Positions 36,620 to 46,530 of a stretch of DNA of 64,000 nucleotides are shown here, in pieces. Both the position numbers and the translations under genes were made by a program. Position 1 is the stretch's first letter; each line of letters begins with the position of its first letter. The notes under the pieces are model-generated. The model was given only the letters and a program-made list of their open reading frames with translations. It had not been told where the DNA came from and made no database searches. The DNA comes from Caviibacter abscessus. Its GTDB lineage: Bacteria; Fusobacteriota; Fusobacteriia; Fusobacteriales; Leptotrichiaceae. The stretch is taken from the NCBI RefSeq assembly GCF_001517835.1, contig NZ_LOQG01000039.1:1-64000 (forward strand), read 5' to 3'.

Positions 36620-39600
36620 TTAATTTTTTTTAATATTTACACGACTTAGATTTTTTATATATACGTTAATATTTTTAGAATTAACTATTAAAATCAATGT
36701 TTTTATAAAGTCATTGCTTAACTTCGCATATATTTTATTATTCATTTTTAATCTTTGTTTTTGTTTATAGAAATTAACTAACGAAAATCCACCTTGTTTA
36801 AATTGAGACTTTAATTTTTGTTTATTTTCATCACTTAAATCATCAATTAAAATATTTATACTTGTATTTTTTAAATTGGAAACTTCATCTATTGTAACTA
36901 TATCTTTTATTACATCATTATATACTTCAAATAAGCATATTTTATTTTTTAAATTAATATTTTGTATTTTTTCATATAAATTTGAAAATATTATATATTT
37001 TTTTATTTCCCCATTTTCATCTATAGTTAATTTTAGCATTTTTTCTTTTCTACGTGTCAAACTAATTTCAGAAGATAATACCAATCCCACTCTCAAATTA
37101 TCTTCTAAACGTAATATAGATAAAATATCACTACTCTCTTTTTTTAAGTCAATTGAAAGTAATAAACCTATACTTTCCATTTCTTTTTCTATTAATTCAT
37201 CCTCATTATATTCATCTATAAATTTATTTTCATATTTAAGTAAATTTTCTGTATTAGTTAAAAATAGACTTCTACCCACATTAATTTCATTATCATATTT
37301 TGTATAAGCAATGTCATATATTTCTTGTGAATAAATAAATATCTCTTTTCTACTTAAATTAAATTCATCAAACGCTCCTGAAAGTGCTAATACTTCAATA
37401 TGTTTTTTATTAAGATCGTATTTTATCATTCTATAACAAAAATCATTTATATTTTTAAATTCTCCATTTATGTCTCTTTCTGTTTCTATTGATTTTGCTA
37501 TATTTTCACTAATACCTTTTATTGAATAAATTCCATAAATTACATTATCATTATATACCTTAAAATAACAATTTGATTTATTTACGCTAGGTTTTAATAT
37601 TTGGTGCTTATATTTTTTTAATTCTATCTCATATTTTCTTAATTTCTTATAATCATTTATATCACTATTTAATAATGAACATATATATTCCAATGTATAA
37701 TTTGTTTTTAAATATGCTGTATAATAGCATAACATTGAATAAGGTATGGTATGTGATTTATTAAAACCGTAACCTCCAAAACTTTCAATCATTGAATAAA
37801 GATTTATTACTTTTTGCTTATCATACCCTTTGGATATTGCTTTTGATACAAATTGATCCTTATGTAGTTTTAATATTTCAATTTTTTTCTTACTTATTGC
37901 TTTTCTTAAATCATCTGCCTCAAGCAAAGTATATCCTGCAATAATGCTTGCAATTTTCATTATTTGTTCTTGATATATTATTACTCCATAAGTATCCTTT
38001 AATATTTCCTCAAGTTCAGGAAAAATATAGTCTATATTTTCACTATGTTTTCTTTTAATTGCTTCATATGTCATACCACTATTTAATGGTCCCGGTCTAT
38101 ATAAAGCAAGTATTGCCGAAATATCCAAAAAATTTTCAACTTTAAACTTTGTTATTAAATCTACCATCCCTGGTGATTCGGATTGAAATACTCCTAAAGT
38201 ATTACCTGTATTAAACATTTCAAAAGTTTTTTTATCATTTAAATCAATATCTGATAATTTAATTTTTACTGCATTTATTGTTTGTTTTATAACCTCTAAG
38301 TTCTTAAGTGCTAAAAGGTCAATTTTAAGTAACCCTAAATATTCCAATTCTTCCATCTGATACTGAGTTACATTAATATTTAACTTATCATCTCTATATG
38401 TTGGAACTTCATCAATTAATGGATATTTTGATATAACTACTCCTGATGGATGTATAGAACTATGTCTTACATTACCCTCTAATTTTTCAAGTGCTTGCTT
38501 TATAACCCTGCTACTATTTCCTAAAACTCTTTCTAAATCTTTTTGTAATTGCTTTTCTTGAAGTCTTGAAAAAACTATTATATTTGAAACATATTCCATA
38601 CCATATTTTTGCATTAAATAATGAACTACTTCATCTCTTCTACTAGGTTCAAAATCTATGTCTATATCTGGCATTGATTTTCTACCAGAATTTAAAAATC
38701 TTTCAAAAATTAATCCATATTTTATAGGGTCGACTTTTGTTATATCTAATGTATATGAAACTATACTTCCTGAAGCAGAACCCCTACCTGGACCTATTAA
38801 TATATCATTTTCATTCGCGTATTTAACTATGTCTGAAACAATTATAAAGTAACCATTAAATCCCATATTATCAATGACTGATAATTCATATTCGATACGA
38901 TTTATTACTTCATCTGATAAATTTTTATATTTAATCTTAGCCCCATTATAAACCAAGTCTCTTAAGTATTCTTTTTCACTTACATCTAATTTTAATTTAG
39001 GAAATTTAAATTCAATTTGTGGCATTTCTAATTTGCATATTTCAGATATTTTTTCCGTATTTAAAATACCTTGATTTACAAACTCTAAATCTTCTTCTTT
39101 AAAACTTTTTATTATTTGCTCTGTTGTTTTTAAATATAAGTCATTATATGGATAAGCTTTTTTTACTCTATCAATACTAACATTTTCCTTTATTGCACTT
39201 ACTATTTTTTGAAGGTAAAAGTCATTACTATCAGCATAATATACATCATTTGTTATTACATAGGGCACCTTTAATTCCTTTACTATTTGTATGTACTTAT
39301 CTAAATGCCTTTTCTTTATTTCAAATGCAGGTATTTCCACATAAAAATTTTGAAATATTTGAGAATATTTCATAATTATTTTTCTTGCATAATCATATTC
39401 CATCTCAACTATGGCTTTTAGTATTTCTGAATTTACTCCACCAGTTATGCAAACTAAATTACTGCTGTTTTTTTGTATTTCCTGTATATCTATTATAGGT
39501 CTTCCACTAACATATCTTGAATAAGAAAGTGTACTTAATTTCACTAATTTCTTATATCCTTCATATCCTATTGCATAAACATTTATACTATATTCACCTT

Positions 39601-39820
39601 CAATAAATAAGCCATATGAGAAAAGTTCTAGACCAATTACAGGTGATATATTATTTTTTTTGCAAGAATTATAGAATTTTATAGCAGAAAACATTGAAGT
39701 ATCTGTTATCCCTAGATACTTTGAGTTATTTAATTTGGCTTTTTGTATATATGTATCTACAGTACTTACACCTTCAAGTAAACTGTAATCCGTATGTAAT
39801 TTAAGATTTACAAATTCCAT
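36620..39820 (-). CDS. dnaE: DNA polymerase III alpha subunit
   Basis: A 1066-residue C-family replicative polymerase. The N-terminal PHP domain starts FVNLKLHTDYSLLEGVSTVD. The palm has catalytic aspartates in MPDIDIDFEPSRRDEV, the GPGRGSASGS motif and FNKSHTIPYSMLCYYTAYLK. It is shorter than E. coli DnaE, as is normal for DnaE of this type. It makes up the leading-strand or lagging-strand polymerase core depending on whether the genome also has PolC, which the window does not show. It is preceded by its own promoter. Confidence 0.96.
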   Translation of the reverse strand: MEFVNLKLHTDYSLLEGVSTVDTYIQKAKLNNSKYLGITDTSMFSAIKFYNSCKKNNISPVIGLELFSYGLFIEGEYSINVYAIGYEGYKKLVKLSTLSYSRYVSGRPIIDIQEIQKNSSNLVCITGGVNSEILKAIVEMEYDYARKIIMKYSQIFQNFYVEIPAFEIKKRHLDKYIQIVKELKVPYVITNDVYYADSNDFYLQKIVSAIKENVSIDRVKKAYPYNDLYLKTTEQIIKSFKEEDLEFVNQGILNTEKISEICKLEMPQIEFKFPKLKLDVSEKEYLRDLVYNGAKIKYKNLSDEVINRIEYELSVIDNMGFNGYFIIVSDIVKYANENDILIGPGRGSASGSIVSYTLDITKVDPIKYGLIFERFLNSGRKSMPDIDIDFEPSRRDEVVHYLMQKYGMEYVSNIIVFSRLQEKQLQKDLERVLGNSSRVIKQALEKLEGNVRHSSIHPSGVVISKYPLIDEVPTYRDDKLNINVTQYQMEELEYLGLLKIDLLALKNLEVIKQTINAVKIKLSDIDLNDKKTFEMFNTGNTLGVFQSESPGMVDLITKFKVENFLDISAILALYRPGPLNSGMTYEAIKRKHSENIDYIFPELEEILKDTYGVIIYQEQIMKIASIIAGYTLLEADDLRKAISKKKIEILKLHKDQFVSKAISKGYDKQKVINLYSMIESFGGYGFNKSHTIPYSMLCYYTAYLKTNYTLEYICSLLNSDINDYKKLRKYEIELKKYKHQILKPSVNKSNCYFKVYNDNVIYGIYSIKGISENIAKSIETERDINGEFKNINDFCYRMIKYDLNKKHIEVLALSGAFDEFNLSRKEIFIYSQEIYDIAYTKYDNEINVGRSLFLTNTENLLKYENKFIDEYNEDELIEKEMESIGLLLSIDLKKESSDILSILRLEDNLRVGLVLSSEISLTRRKEKMLKLTIDENGEIKKYIIFSNLYEKIQNINLKNKICLFEVYNDVIKDIVTIDEVSNLKNTSINILIDDLSDENKQKLKSQFKQGGFSLVNFYKQKQRLKMNNKIYAKLSNDFIKTLILIVNSKNINVYIKNLSRVNIKKN

Positions 39821-39852
39821 AACTTCTTACCACCTATTTATCGTTTATTTTT

Positions 39853-39881
39853 ATTATACTTTATTTACTTTCAATTAGCAA
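39853..39881 (-). promoter_or_regulatory. Promoter of dnaE
   Basis: On the minus strand, TTGCTA (39876-39881) and TATAAT (39853-39858) are 17 bases apart, 33 bases upstream of the dnaE ATG. Confidence 0.7.
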
Positions 39882-39885
39882 ATTT

Positions 39886-39912
39886 AAAAAGGTAAATCAT
39901 AAGCGATTTACC
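39886..39912 (-). terminator. Terminator of the SAM-hydrolase/ECF/nifS/CPBP series
   Basis: GGTAAATC (39891-39898) pairs with GATTTACC (39905-39912), and on the minus strand five T follow. It lies 5 bases after the CPBP gene stop. Confidence 0.75.
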
Positions 39913-39917
39913 ATTAT

Positions 39918-40610
39918 TTAAATTCCAAATATCCATAAAATTGTAAGACCAAAAATATCTGCCAAAGCATGTGCTATAAAAAACGGAAAAAGATTTTTGT
40001 CTTGTGATTTATAATAAAACCAAAGCATATATATTCCATATACAATTCCTATACCTATAGCTACAATAATTCCCTGATATGTATGAAAACTTACACGAAT
40101 AATTAAAGAAAATAAGATTGACCATTTTAATTGTTTGGGTGATACTGCAAGACATATACCTAAAAAATATATCTCTTCATAAATACCATTAAAAATAGCA
40201 TATATAACATCTGATACATTTTGATTTAAAAAAAATATACTTATTCTTCCAGGAAATGGTAAATTTTCTACGATAGGATTTGTAATAAATGAATATATAT
40301 CAAATACTAATCCTGAACCAATAAACAACAAAACTCCGTATATTATTGCTTTTAAGCTTAAATGAATGTTCCAAGTTTTAAAATTAAATTTTCTAATTAT
40401 AAGATAAAATATAGCTATTAAAAATAAAACTATCTGTTTTAATAACATCGTATAATTATCTAATGCTGTAAAAGTAGTCATTTCTTCTATAGTTGAACTT
40501 CCTTTAATAAGTTCTAAATAACATTGTGTCGATTCTTGTATTGCTGCTCCCCATAAAATAAAAGTTAAAATTAAAATATCAAACCATTTAAGTTTATCCG
40601 TTTTTTTCAT
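39918..40610 (-). CDS. CPBP-family intramembrane metalloprotease
   Basis: About 230 residues with six or more membrane helices. The ABI/CAAX-protease motifs are present: the glutamate pair in IFNGIYEEIYFLG, RVSFHTYQG (motif 2 histidine) and FFIAHALADIFG (motif 3 histidine). Bacterial members include bacteriocin-immunity and prenyl-protein protease relatives; no substrate is evident. I placed the start at the ATG at 40610, since the longer frame begins with TTG inside the HAD gene end. It is the last gene of the series. Confidence 0.83.
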   Translation of the reverse strand: MKKTDKLKWFDILILTFILWGAAIQESTQCYLELIKGSSTIEEMTTFTALDNYTMLLKQIVLFLIAIFYLIIRKFNFKTWNIHLSLKAIIYGVLLFIGSGLVFDIYSFITNPIVENLPFPGRISIFFLNQNVSDVIYAIFNGIYEEIYFLGICLAVSPKQLKWSILFSLIIRVSFHTYQGIIVAIGIGIVYGIYMLWFYYKSQDKNLFPFFIAHALADIFGLTILWIFGI

Positions 40611-40620
40611 ATTTTTCCAT

Positions 40621-41424
40621 TTATATACCAAATATCACTTCATTAATTTTATTTAGTACACCTTGCTCTTTTGTGTGTCCTGCTATTTTATTTTCATCAA
40701 ATAAATCTTTTAATTCTTGTTTTGCATTTCCCATTATATAACCATGTCCTACATATTTTAGCATGTCATAATCATTATTTTGATCGCCAAATGCCATAGC
40801 CTCATTTTTATCTACGCCATATTTGTTCAACACAAACTTAACTCCATTAACTTTATTAGCTTTTTCATTTAACACTTCTAAATAATTTGGTGTTGATCTA
40901 ACTATATAAATATTTGATATTCTACTTTCAATTTTTTTCTTTAATTCATCTAATACATCCGTTTCATCAATAAAAAGACACTTAATTGAAAATTCATTGT
41001 CATAGTCATCAAAATCTCTGATTATAAGACCTTGTAATGTTTTACTCATATAATCTTTTATATGCTCATCATATTTTTCAACATAAATAGTATCGTTATA
41101 GTATAAATTTAAATGTACATTTTCTTCTCTTGAAATTTTTATAAGTTCTCTATATACTTTCTTATCAACTAAATTATTTAATAAAATATTTCCATTTACA
41201 TCTACAACAACAGCACCATTATATAATATTAACTCGTCTTTTATACCTAATGCTTTAGCAACTGGAACAGTTGAAACATATCCCCTTCCTGTTGCTAAAT
41301 GAACTTTTATCCCTTTTTCTTGCATTTCACTTATTCTTTTAATTAGGTCAGTACTTATTGTACTATTGTCATTATTTTGTAAAATCGTATCATCAATATC
41401 AAAAAAAACTCTTTTTATGTTCAC
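40621..41424 (-). CDS. Cof-type HAD-superfamily phosphatase
   Basis: A 267-residue HAD hydrolase of the Cof/YbjI group. It has motif I FFDIDDTILQNND (nucleophilic Asp in the DxD), the HLATGRGYV motif II region, a C2B cap domain in the middle, and motif IV AFGDQNNDYDML. Family members dephosphorylate sugar phosphates, flavins or pyridoxal phosphate with broad range. It lies 4 bases after the cysteine desulfurase gene. Confidence 0.9.
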   Translation of the reverse strand: MNIKRVFFDIDDTILQNNDNSTISTDLIKRISEMQEKGIKVHLATGRGYVSTVPVAKALGIKDELILYNGAVVVDVNGNILLNNLVDKKVYRELIKISREENVHLNLYYNDTIYVEKYDEHIKDYMSKTLQGLIIRDFDDYDNEFSIKCLFIDETDVLDELKKKIESRISNIYIVRSTPNYLEVLNEKANKVNGVKFVLNKYGVDKNEAMAFGDQNNDYDMLKYVGHGYIMGNAKQELKDLFDENKIAGHTKEQGVLNKINEVIFGI

Positions 41425-41428
41425 TTAT

Positions 41429-42547
41429 TTATTCTCCTTCACATATATTTTTTAAAGTATCAATTAAATATTTTATTTCTTCTTTTGTATTATATATACT
41501 AAAACTTATCCTAACAGAAGATAATGCCTGTTTTTCACTAAGTCCCATATTAATTAAAGTTTGTGACGCTTTTAAACTTCCTGACATACATGCAGAACCT
41601 CCACTTACATATATACCTCTCATATCAAGCATAGGTAATAATAGCTGTATATCTTGATTTTCTATTTGTATACTTATTATACTATTTACTCTGTTTTCAC
41701 CATTTATTTTTATATAATTTAATTTACTTACTTCACTAATAAAATAATCCATCAAATCTTGTAGATATTTATTATCTTTTTCCATATTTTGAACACTTAA
41801 ATCAAGTGCAAGTGAAGTTGCAAGAATGGAATTAATATTTTCTGTTCCAGCCCTTTTATTTCTTTCTTGGCTTCCACCATACATTAATTTTGATATTTCA
41901 ATATCATCTTTAATATACAGTAATCCTATGCCCTTAGGTCCATAAAATTTATGTGGTGATGCACTAAAACTATCTAATCCCAATTCATAAGGGTTAAAAT
42001 ATTCTTTTGATATTAATTGAACAGCATCACTGTGAAAATATATATTTTTACCTTTTATTAAATCAGAAATTTTATCAAGTGGTTGTTTCACACCAGTTTC
42101 ATTATTTACTGCCATTACTGTTATAAGTGCAGTATCATCACTTATTTGAGTTTTTAAATGTTCTATATCAATTTCTCCATTAGGCTTTATATTTATATAC
42201 TTAACTTTATATCCTTCTTTTGAAAGTTCATCGCAAAGTGTTAGTATACTTGAATGTTCTATACTTGAACATATTATTTCCTTTTTTTCACTTTTTAATA
42301 AAATCCCTCTAATTGCAAGATTATTTGATTCTGTTGCTCCCGATGTAAATATTAAATCATTGGGTTTAATATTTAATTTACTGGCAATATTTTTTCGTGC
42401 ATTTTCAAGTAAAGCTCTTGCATTTCTGCCATAAGTATGAACAGCAGAAGGATTTGCATAAACATTATTATAACTTTCACATAAAAAATCAATTACTTCT
42501 TGTCGCATTTTTGTTGATGCGGCATTATCAAAATATATATTTCTCAT
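41429..42547 (-). CDS. Cysteine desulfurase, NifS/IscS family
   Basis: A 372-residue PLP enzyme. It has the N-terminal MRNIYFDNAASTKM, the PLP histidine in SSIEHSSIL, the Schiff-base lysine in SASPHKFYGPKGIG and the persulfide cysteine in SGGSACMSGSLKASQ. It removes sulfur from cysteine for iron-sulfur clusters, thiamine or tRNA thiolation. The active-site loop is of the long IscS/NifS type. No scaffold, ThiI or MnmA gene is adjacent, so its acceptor cannot be assigned. Confidence 0.93.
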   Translation of the reverse strand: MRNIYFDNAASTKMRQEVIDFLCESYNNVYANPSAVHTYGRNARALLENARKNIASKLNIKPNDLIFTSGATESNNLAIRGILLKSEKKEIICSSIEHSSILTLCDELSKEGYKVKYINIKPNGEIDIEHLKTQISDDTALITVMAVNNETGVKQPLDKISDLIKGKNIYFHSDAVQLISKEYFNPYELGLDSFSASPHKFYGPKGIGLLYIKDDIEISKLMYGGSQERNKRAGTENINSILATSLALDLSVQNMEKDNKYLQDLMDYFISEVSKLNYIKINGENRVNSIISIQIENQDIQLLLPMLDMRGIYVSGGSACMSGSLKASQTLINMGLSEKQALSSVRISFSIYNTKEEIKYLIDTLKNICEGE

Positions 42548-42550
42548 TTT

Positions 42551-43378
42551 TTACCTCATAAATGGATTATAGAATCTTGAGCCATCTTTAAACGTAATAT
42601 ATAAACAAAATATGACAATAATAAGTGTAACTATAATTGAAATATAGTCTGATAATCTCAACTCTCTATAACTATACCAAGTTCTTTTATTTTTTTTACC
42701 AAATCCTCTAAGTTCCATAGCAGTACTTATATTTTCAATTCTTTCAATACTTGTAAATATTAATGGAAATAATATAGGTATGGTATTTGTTATTCTTTTT
42801 AATAAATTTTGTTTTGAAGAAAGTTCTATTCCCCTTGCTTCTTTTGTATTTTTTATATTATAAAAATCCTGTTGTATATCTGGAATATATCTAAACGCAA
42901 TATTTATAGCATAACAGATTGAGTAAGGTACACCTATTCTATTTAAACTTGACCCAAGTTCACTTGGATCTGTTGTAGATATAAATATTAAAGCAACAGG
43001 TGCAACAACCATATATTTTAAAAATACATTTACTTCATAAAATACTTGCTCCAATGTTAGGTCATAAATATTACCAAAATTAGTTATTTTTGTCATACTA
43101 TGATATATTTTTACTCCTTCTTGTGGAGAAAAAATATAAATAGTTACAGTATTTAAAATTAAAAATATTAATATTACCCAAAAAACAAAAGAAACATCTT
43201 TATATTTAATCTTTGAAATGTAAAGAACAATTAAACTGGATATCAACATAAAAAATAGGACATATGTATTATATGTCAACATACCAAGAGTTGACCATAA
43301 TAAAAATATTACTAATTTTGTAACACCATTTAAGTCATGAATAAATGTCTTTTTATATTCATACCCGAATATTCTCAT
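42551..43378 (-). CDS. ecfT: ECF transporter transmembrane (T) component
   Basis: A 275-residue membrane protein of the CbiQ/EcfT family with four or more N-terminal helices, followed by the cytoplasmic coupling motif KEARGIELSSKQ and the second conserved segment AMELRGFGKKNKR. It links the two ATPase domains to the S component. The start overlaps the ATPase gene by 4 bases. Confidence 0.92.
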   Translation of the reverse strand: MRIFGYEYKKTFIHDLNGVTKLVIFLLWSTLGMLTYNTYVLFFMLISSLIVLYISKIKYKDVSFVFWVILIFLILNTVTIYIFSPQEGVKIYHSMTKITNFGNIYDLTLEQVFYEVNVFLKYMVVAPVALIFISTTDPSELGSSLNRIGVPYSICYAINIAFRYIPDIQQDFYNIKNTKEARGIELSSKQNLLKRITNTIPILFPLIFTSIERIENISTAMELRGFGKKNKRTWYSYRELRLSDYISIIVTLIIVIFCLYITFKDGSRFYNPFMR

Positions 43379-45036
43379 ATTTTTAATCCTCTTTCATAGT
43401 TTATAAAATTATATACAAAACTATATTCATCAATATCTAATTTTTTAGCCAATTTGTATAATGAAGGTATTTTAAGATTTGCTCTTTCAATAATATCATT
43501 ATTAGCTAAAGTTTTTATGCAACTATCATTTGAAATAATACAACCATCTAATAAAGTAATAGCTCTGCTTGTATATTCAAGCATTAAATGCATATCATGT
43601 GTTATCATTATTATAGTAATACCCAATTTTTCATTTATACTTTTAATAAATTCCATTATTTCAAGGTAATGAACATAATCTTGTGCGGCCGTTGGTTCAT
43701 CTAATATAAGTATTTTAGGATTTGTAGCTAATATACTTGCAATAGTAACTCTTTTTTTCTGACCATAACTAAGTGATGATATTGGCCAATTTCTATACGG
43801 ATAAAGTCCACATATTTTAAGTATGCTATTTACTTTTTCACTAATTACTTTTTCTTCTTCTCCTTTAACTTTAAGTGAAAATGAAACTTCTTCATTTACT
43901 AAATTTTGAGAAATCATTTGATTTGGATTTTGCATCACATAACCTATCATATCTCCTCTTTCCTTTATAGAAAAATTTGATATATCATAACCGTCAACAA
44001 ATATTTTTCCTGTATAATCTTTTTCAAATCCACATATAATTTTAGCAAGTGTACTCTTTCCTGCTCCATTTTTTCCAACGATACTTATTATTTCAGATTT
44101 TTTTACTGTAAAATTAATATTTTTTAAAACTTTTTTATCTGTATATGAAAATGAAACATCTTCAAATACTAATATATCTTCTTTTTTTATTTCTTTTTTA
44201 GGTATATCTATACTTTTATACCAATTTGTAACTTTTTCTTTATATAAATTAATATCTATATTATCAAGTTTACTTGGCATTACTCTCTTCTCAATATTAA
44301 CACCGCTATACTTCATTGCTGTTATATACAAAGGTTCTCTTATACCTATTTTAGGTAATATGTTTATCGCTATTATTTCGTCTATATCTCCATCTGCAAC
44401 TATAATTCCATCATCAATAACTATTATTCTATCTAAATCTATAAACAAAACATCTTCTATTCTATGTTCTATTATTATAGTTGTTGCATTTGTTCTTTTA
44501 TGTACATCATTTATTAATTTGATTGCATCAATACCTGTTTTAGGATCTAGATTTGCAAGAGGTTCATCAAATAAAAGTATATCTACATCTTCTATTAAAA
44601 CTCCGGCAAGAGCCACTCTTTGTTTTTGACCTCCTGATAAATTTTGAGGTTTTGATAGCAAAAAATCACTCATATCTACAAATGAACTTATTGTTTTTAC
44701 CTTATTAGTCATTTCATTTTTGTTTATACAATCATTTTCAAGTGCAAATGCAATGTCTTCACCAACATTCATACCAACAAATTGACTATCGCTATCTTGA
44801 AGTATAGTTCCTATATTTTTTGAATTTATTTTTACTTCTCCAGTTATAGTACCTTTATATACTCTAGGTATTAACTTATTTATACATTTTGCAAGAGTAC
44901 TTTTTCCACATCCTGATTTACCAACTATTAGTATTTTTTGGCCTTCATATATATCAAGATTTATATTTTTTAAAGTTGGATTTGCATTATTTTTATAACT
45001 AAAAGTAAAATTTTTAAATTCAATTATTTTTTTCAT
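43375..45036 (-). CDS. ECF transporter double ATP-binding protein
   Basis: A 553-residue fusion of two ABC ATPases, like YkoD. The first domain has Walker A GKSGCGKSTLA, signature LSGGQKQRVALAG and Walker B DILLFDEPLANLD. The second has GKNGAGKSTLAK, LSYGQKKRVTIAS and ILILDEPTAAQD. Both look competent. It energises the ECF transporter whose S and T components are encoded on either side, 2 bases and 4 bases away. Fused ATPases are typical of dedicated (group I-like) ECF systems rather than shared modules. Confidence 0.92.
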   Translation of the reverse strand: MKKIIEFKNFTFSYKNNANPTLKNINLDIYEGQKILIVGKSGCGKSTLAKCINKLIPRVYKGTITGEVKINSKNIGTILQDSDSQFVGMNVGEDIAFALENDCINKNEMTNKVKTISSFVDMSDFLLSKPQNLSGGQKQRVALAGVLIEDVDILLFDEPLANLDPKTGIDAIKLINDVHKRTNATTIIIEHRIEDVLFIDLDRIIVIDDGIIVADGDIDEIIAINILPKIGIREPLYITAMKYSGVNIEKRVMPSKLDNIDINLYKEKVTNWYKSIDIPKKEIKKEDILVFEDVSFSYTDKKVLKNINFTVKKSEIISIVGKNGAGKSTLAKIICGFEKDYTGKIFVDGYDISNFSIKERGDMIGYVMQNPNQMISQNLVNEEVSFSLKVKGEEEKVISEKVNSILKICGLYPYRNWPISSLSYGQKKRVTIASILATNPKILILDEPTAAQDYVHYLEIMEFIKSINEKLGITIIMITHDMHLMLEYTSRAITLLDGCIISNDSCIKTLANNDIIERANLKIPSLYKLAKKLDIDEYSFVYNFINYERGLKI

Positions 45037-45038
45037 TA

Positions 45039-45587
45039 TTAATCTTCCTTGGTTAAGTTATTATTACCCGCTTTAGATTTTGAATAATATTTTATAATTA
45101 TAGTTCCAATTACTAAAACTGTAAACGAATTTACTATAAATGAAATTATACCTTGAAAATATACTTTATCTAAAGGTTCTTTATACATTAATATATCCAA
45201 CGTAGGTGCTAAAAATATCCAACATACTGAATTTGCTATTATTTGAATCCCATTAAAGTATATTATATTTTTAATATCAAACAGCTTATTTTCTACGTCA
45301 AGTTGTTTATAAAATAATCCAATTAATAGTCCTAATGCTCCATCTGCAATAACCCAACTCCACCATATTGAACCCCATTGAAAAGCATCAGCAAGAGCAT
45401 GTCCTAAAGTACCAATTGAAAATCCTACAATTGGACCAAATACTATACTAAAAAACGATAGTATTGCTATTCTTGGTTGTATACTTGTGTTAGGTACACC
45501 TGTAGGAATAATTAAATATGATAATACAATAAATAATGCTGTTCCTATTCCTATTGCTGTTATTTTTTTAATTGATAATAACTTCAT
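45039..45587 (-). CDS. ECF transporter substrate-binding (S) component, UPF0397 type
   Basis: A 182-residue protein with five to six membrane helices and the UPF0397 segments KKITAIGIGTALFIVLSYL, FGPIVGFSIGTLGHALADAF and SIWWSWVIADGALGLLIGLF. S components bind a vitamin or small metabolite. Members are often annotated as riboflavin-type, but the substrate of this group is not settled. It sits in one operon with a SAM hydroxide adenosyltransferase, which points to an adenosine- or methionine-related ligand as an alternative. Confidence 0.82.
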   Translation of the reverse strand: MKLLSIKKITAIGIGTALFIVLSYLIIPTGVPNTSIQPRIAILSFFSIVFGPIVGFSIGTLGHALADAFQWGSIWWSWVIADGALGLLIGLFYKQLDVENKLFDIKNIIYFNGIQIIANSVCWIFLAPTLDILMYKEPLDKVYFQGIISFIVNSFTVLVIGTIIIKYYSKSKAGNNNLTKED

Positions 45588-45599
45588 AACCTATCTCCT

Positions 45600-46433
45600 T
45601 TATTTTTTAAATGATATTTTCCAATTTATTCCGGTTTTAATATTATATGCTTTTGCAAATGAACCTTGGTTTATTGCAAGTCCTATATTATTTAATGAGT
45701 TTATATATATTAAAGGTTCTCCTATTCTAACATCCGAAAAACTTGTTTTAAAATAAATAAAATTTTGATAAAGTACTCTATCTGAATGAGTAATCGTTAC
45801 TTCAACTTTATCTCCAACTGATATATTTAATTTTTTAAAATCTTCATAAGGTATATTTGACCAAAGACTTCCATATCTTACATCTAACACATCAATAGTC
45901 CCCGTTACCTTATTTTCTTCTATAATAGGTGAAACTGTTTTAAGCTCTATTATACTAGATACTCCTATTTTAGGTCCTATTTCTTCAAATTTAATTTTTC
46001 CTGATGCAAGTCTTGCACCAGTATATGCATATACATCACGTCCATGAAAAGTGTAAGATAATTCTTGGATGGGTAAATGATTTTTCGTTTCTTCAAGAAG
46101 CCTTACTTCTTCAATTCCAAGCATTTTTTTGACATGTGTTAAAGTTCCATTATCCGGAGTTACAATTAACTGTCCTGTAGTTGTTTTTACGACAACACTT
46201 CTTCTACTACTTCCAACACCTGGATCTACAACTGATACAAAAACACTTCCACTTGGCCAAAAAGATATAGATTGAATTAATCTATATGATGCTTCCCATA
46301 TATCATATTGTGGAATATCATGTGTCAGATTATATATTTTTAAATTTGAATCTTGACTATATGCTACACCATGCATTGCTGCAACAGCTCCATCACATAC
46401 ACCAAAATCTGATTGAAAAATTAAAGCATTCAC
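45600..46433 (-). CDS. SAM hydroxide adenosyltransferase (DUF62 family)
   Basis: About 277 residues with the family's N-terminal TDFG-like segment (QSDFGVCDGAVAAMHGV), LTHDIPQYDI, SVVDPGVGSSRR, TPDNGTLTHV and the FHGRDVYAYTGARLASG motif. These enzymes hydrolyse S-adenosyl-L-methionine to adenosine and L-methionine; fluorinases and chlorinases are relatives. The start is taken as GTG 46433, because GAGGTG lies six bases before it and the upstream GTG is part of that Shine-Dalgarno sequence. It is the first gene of the ECF operon, 12 bases before the S component. Confidence 0.88.
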   Translation of the reverse strand: MNALIFQSDFGVCDGAVAAMHGVAYSQDSNLKIYNLTHDIPQYDIWEASYRLIQSISFWPSGSVFVSVVDPGVGSSRRSVVVKTTTGQLIVTPDNGTLTHVKKMLGIEEVRLLEETKNHLPIQELSYTFHGRDVYAYTGARLASGKIKFEEIGPKIGVSSIIELKTVSPIIEENKVTGTIDVLDVRYGSLWSNIPYEDFKKLNISVGDKVEVTITHSDRVLYQNFIYFKTSFSDVRIGEPLIYINSLNNIGLAINQGSFAKAYNIKTGINWKISFKK

Positions 46434-46450
46434 TATAATCACCTCATTTT

Positions 46451-46456
46451 ATTATA
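46451..46456 (-). promoter_or_regulatory. -10 box of the SAM-hydrolase/ECF operon
   Basis: The minus strand reads TATAAT about 18 bases before the GTG start. The -35 region is T-rich (TTCTTT at 17 bases) and weak. Confidence 0.45.
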
Positions 46457-46498
46457 TCAAAAATATATAAAAAAAAGAATAAAAATTAATAAATAAAT

Positions 46499-46521
46499 CA
46501 GTTCAGCTAATTGCTGAACTG
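46499..46521 (-). terminator. Terminator of the glycyl-radical operon
   Basis: CAGTTCAGC (46499-46507) pairs with GCTGAACTG (46513-46521) around five bases. On the minus strand a T-rich stretch follows. It lies 10 bases past the aldolase stop. Confidence 0.78.
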
Positions 46522-46530
46522 CTATAAAAT

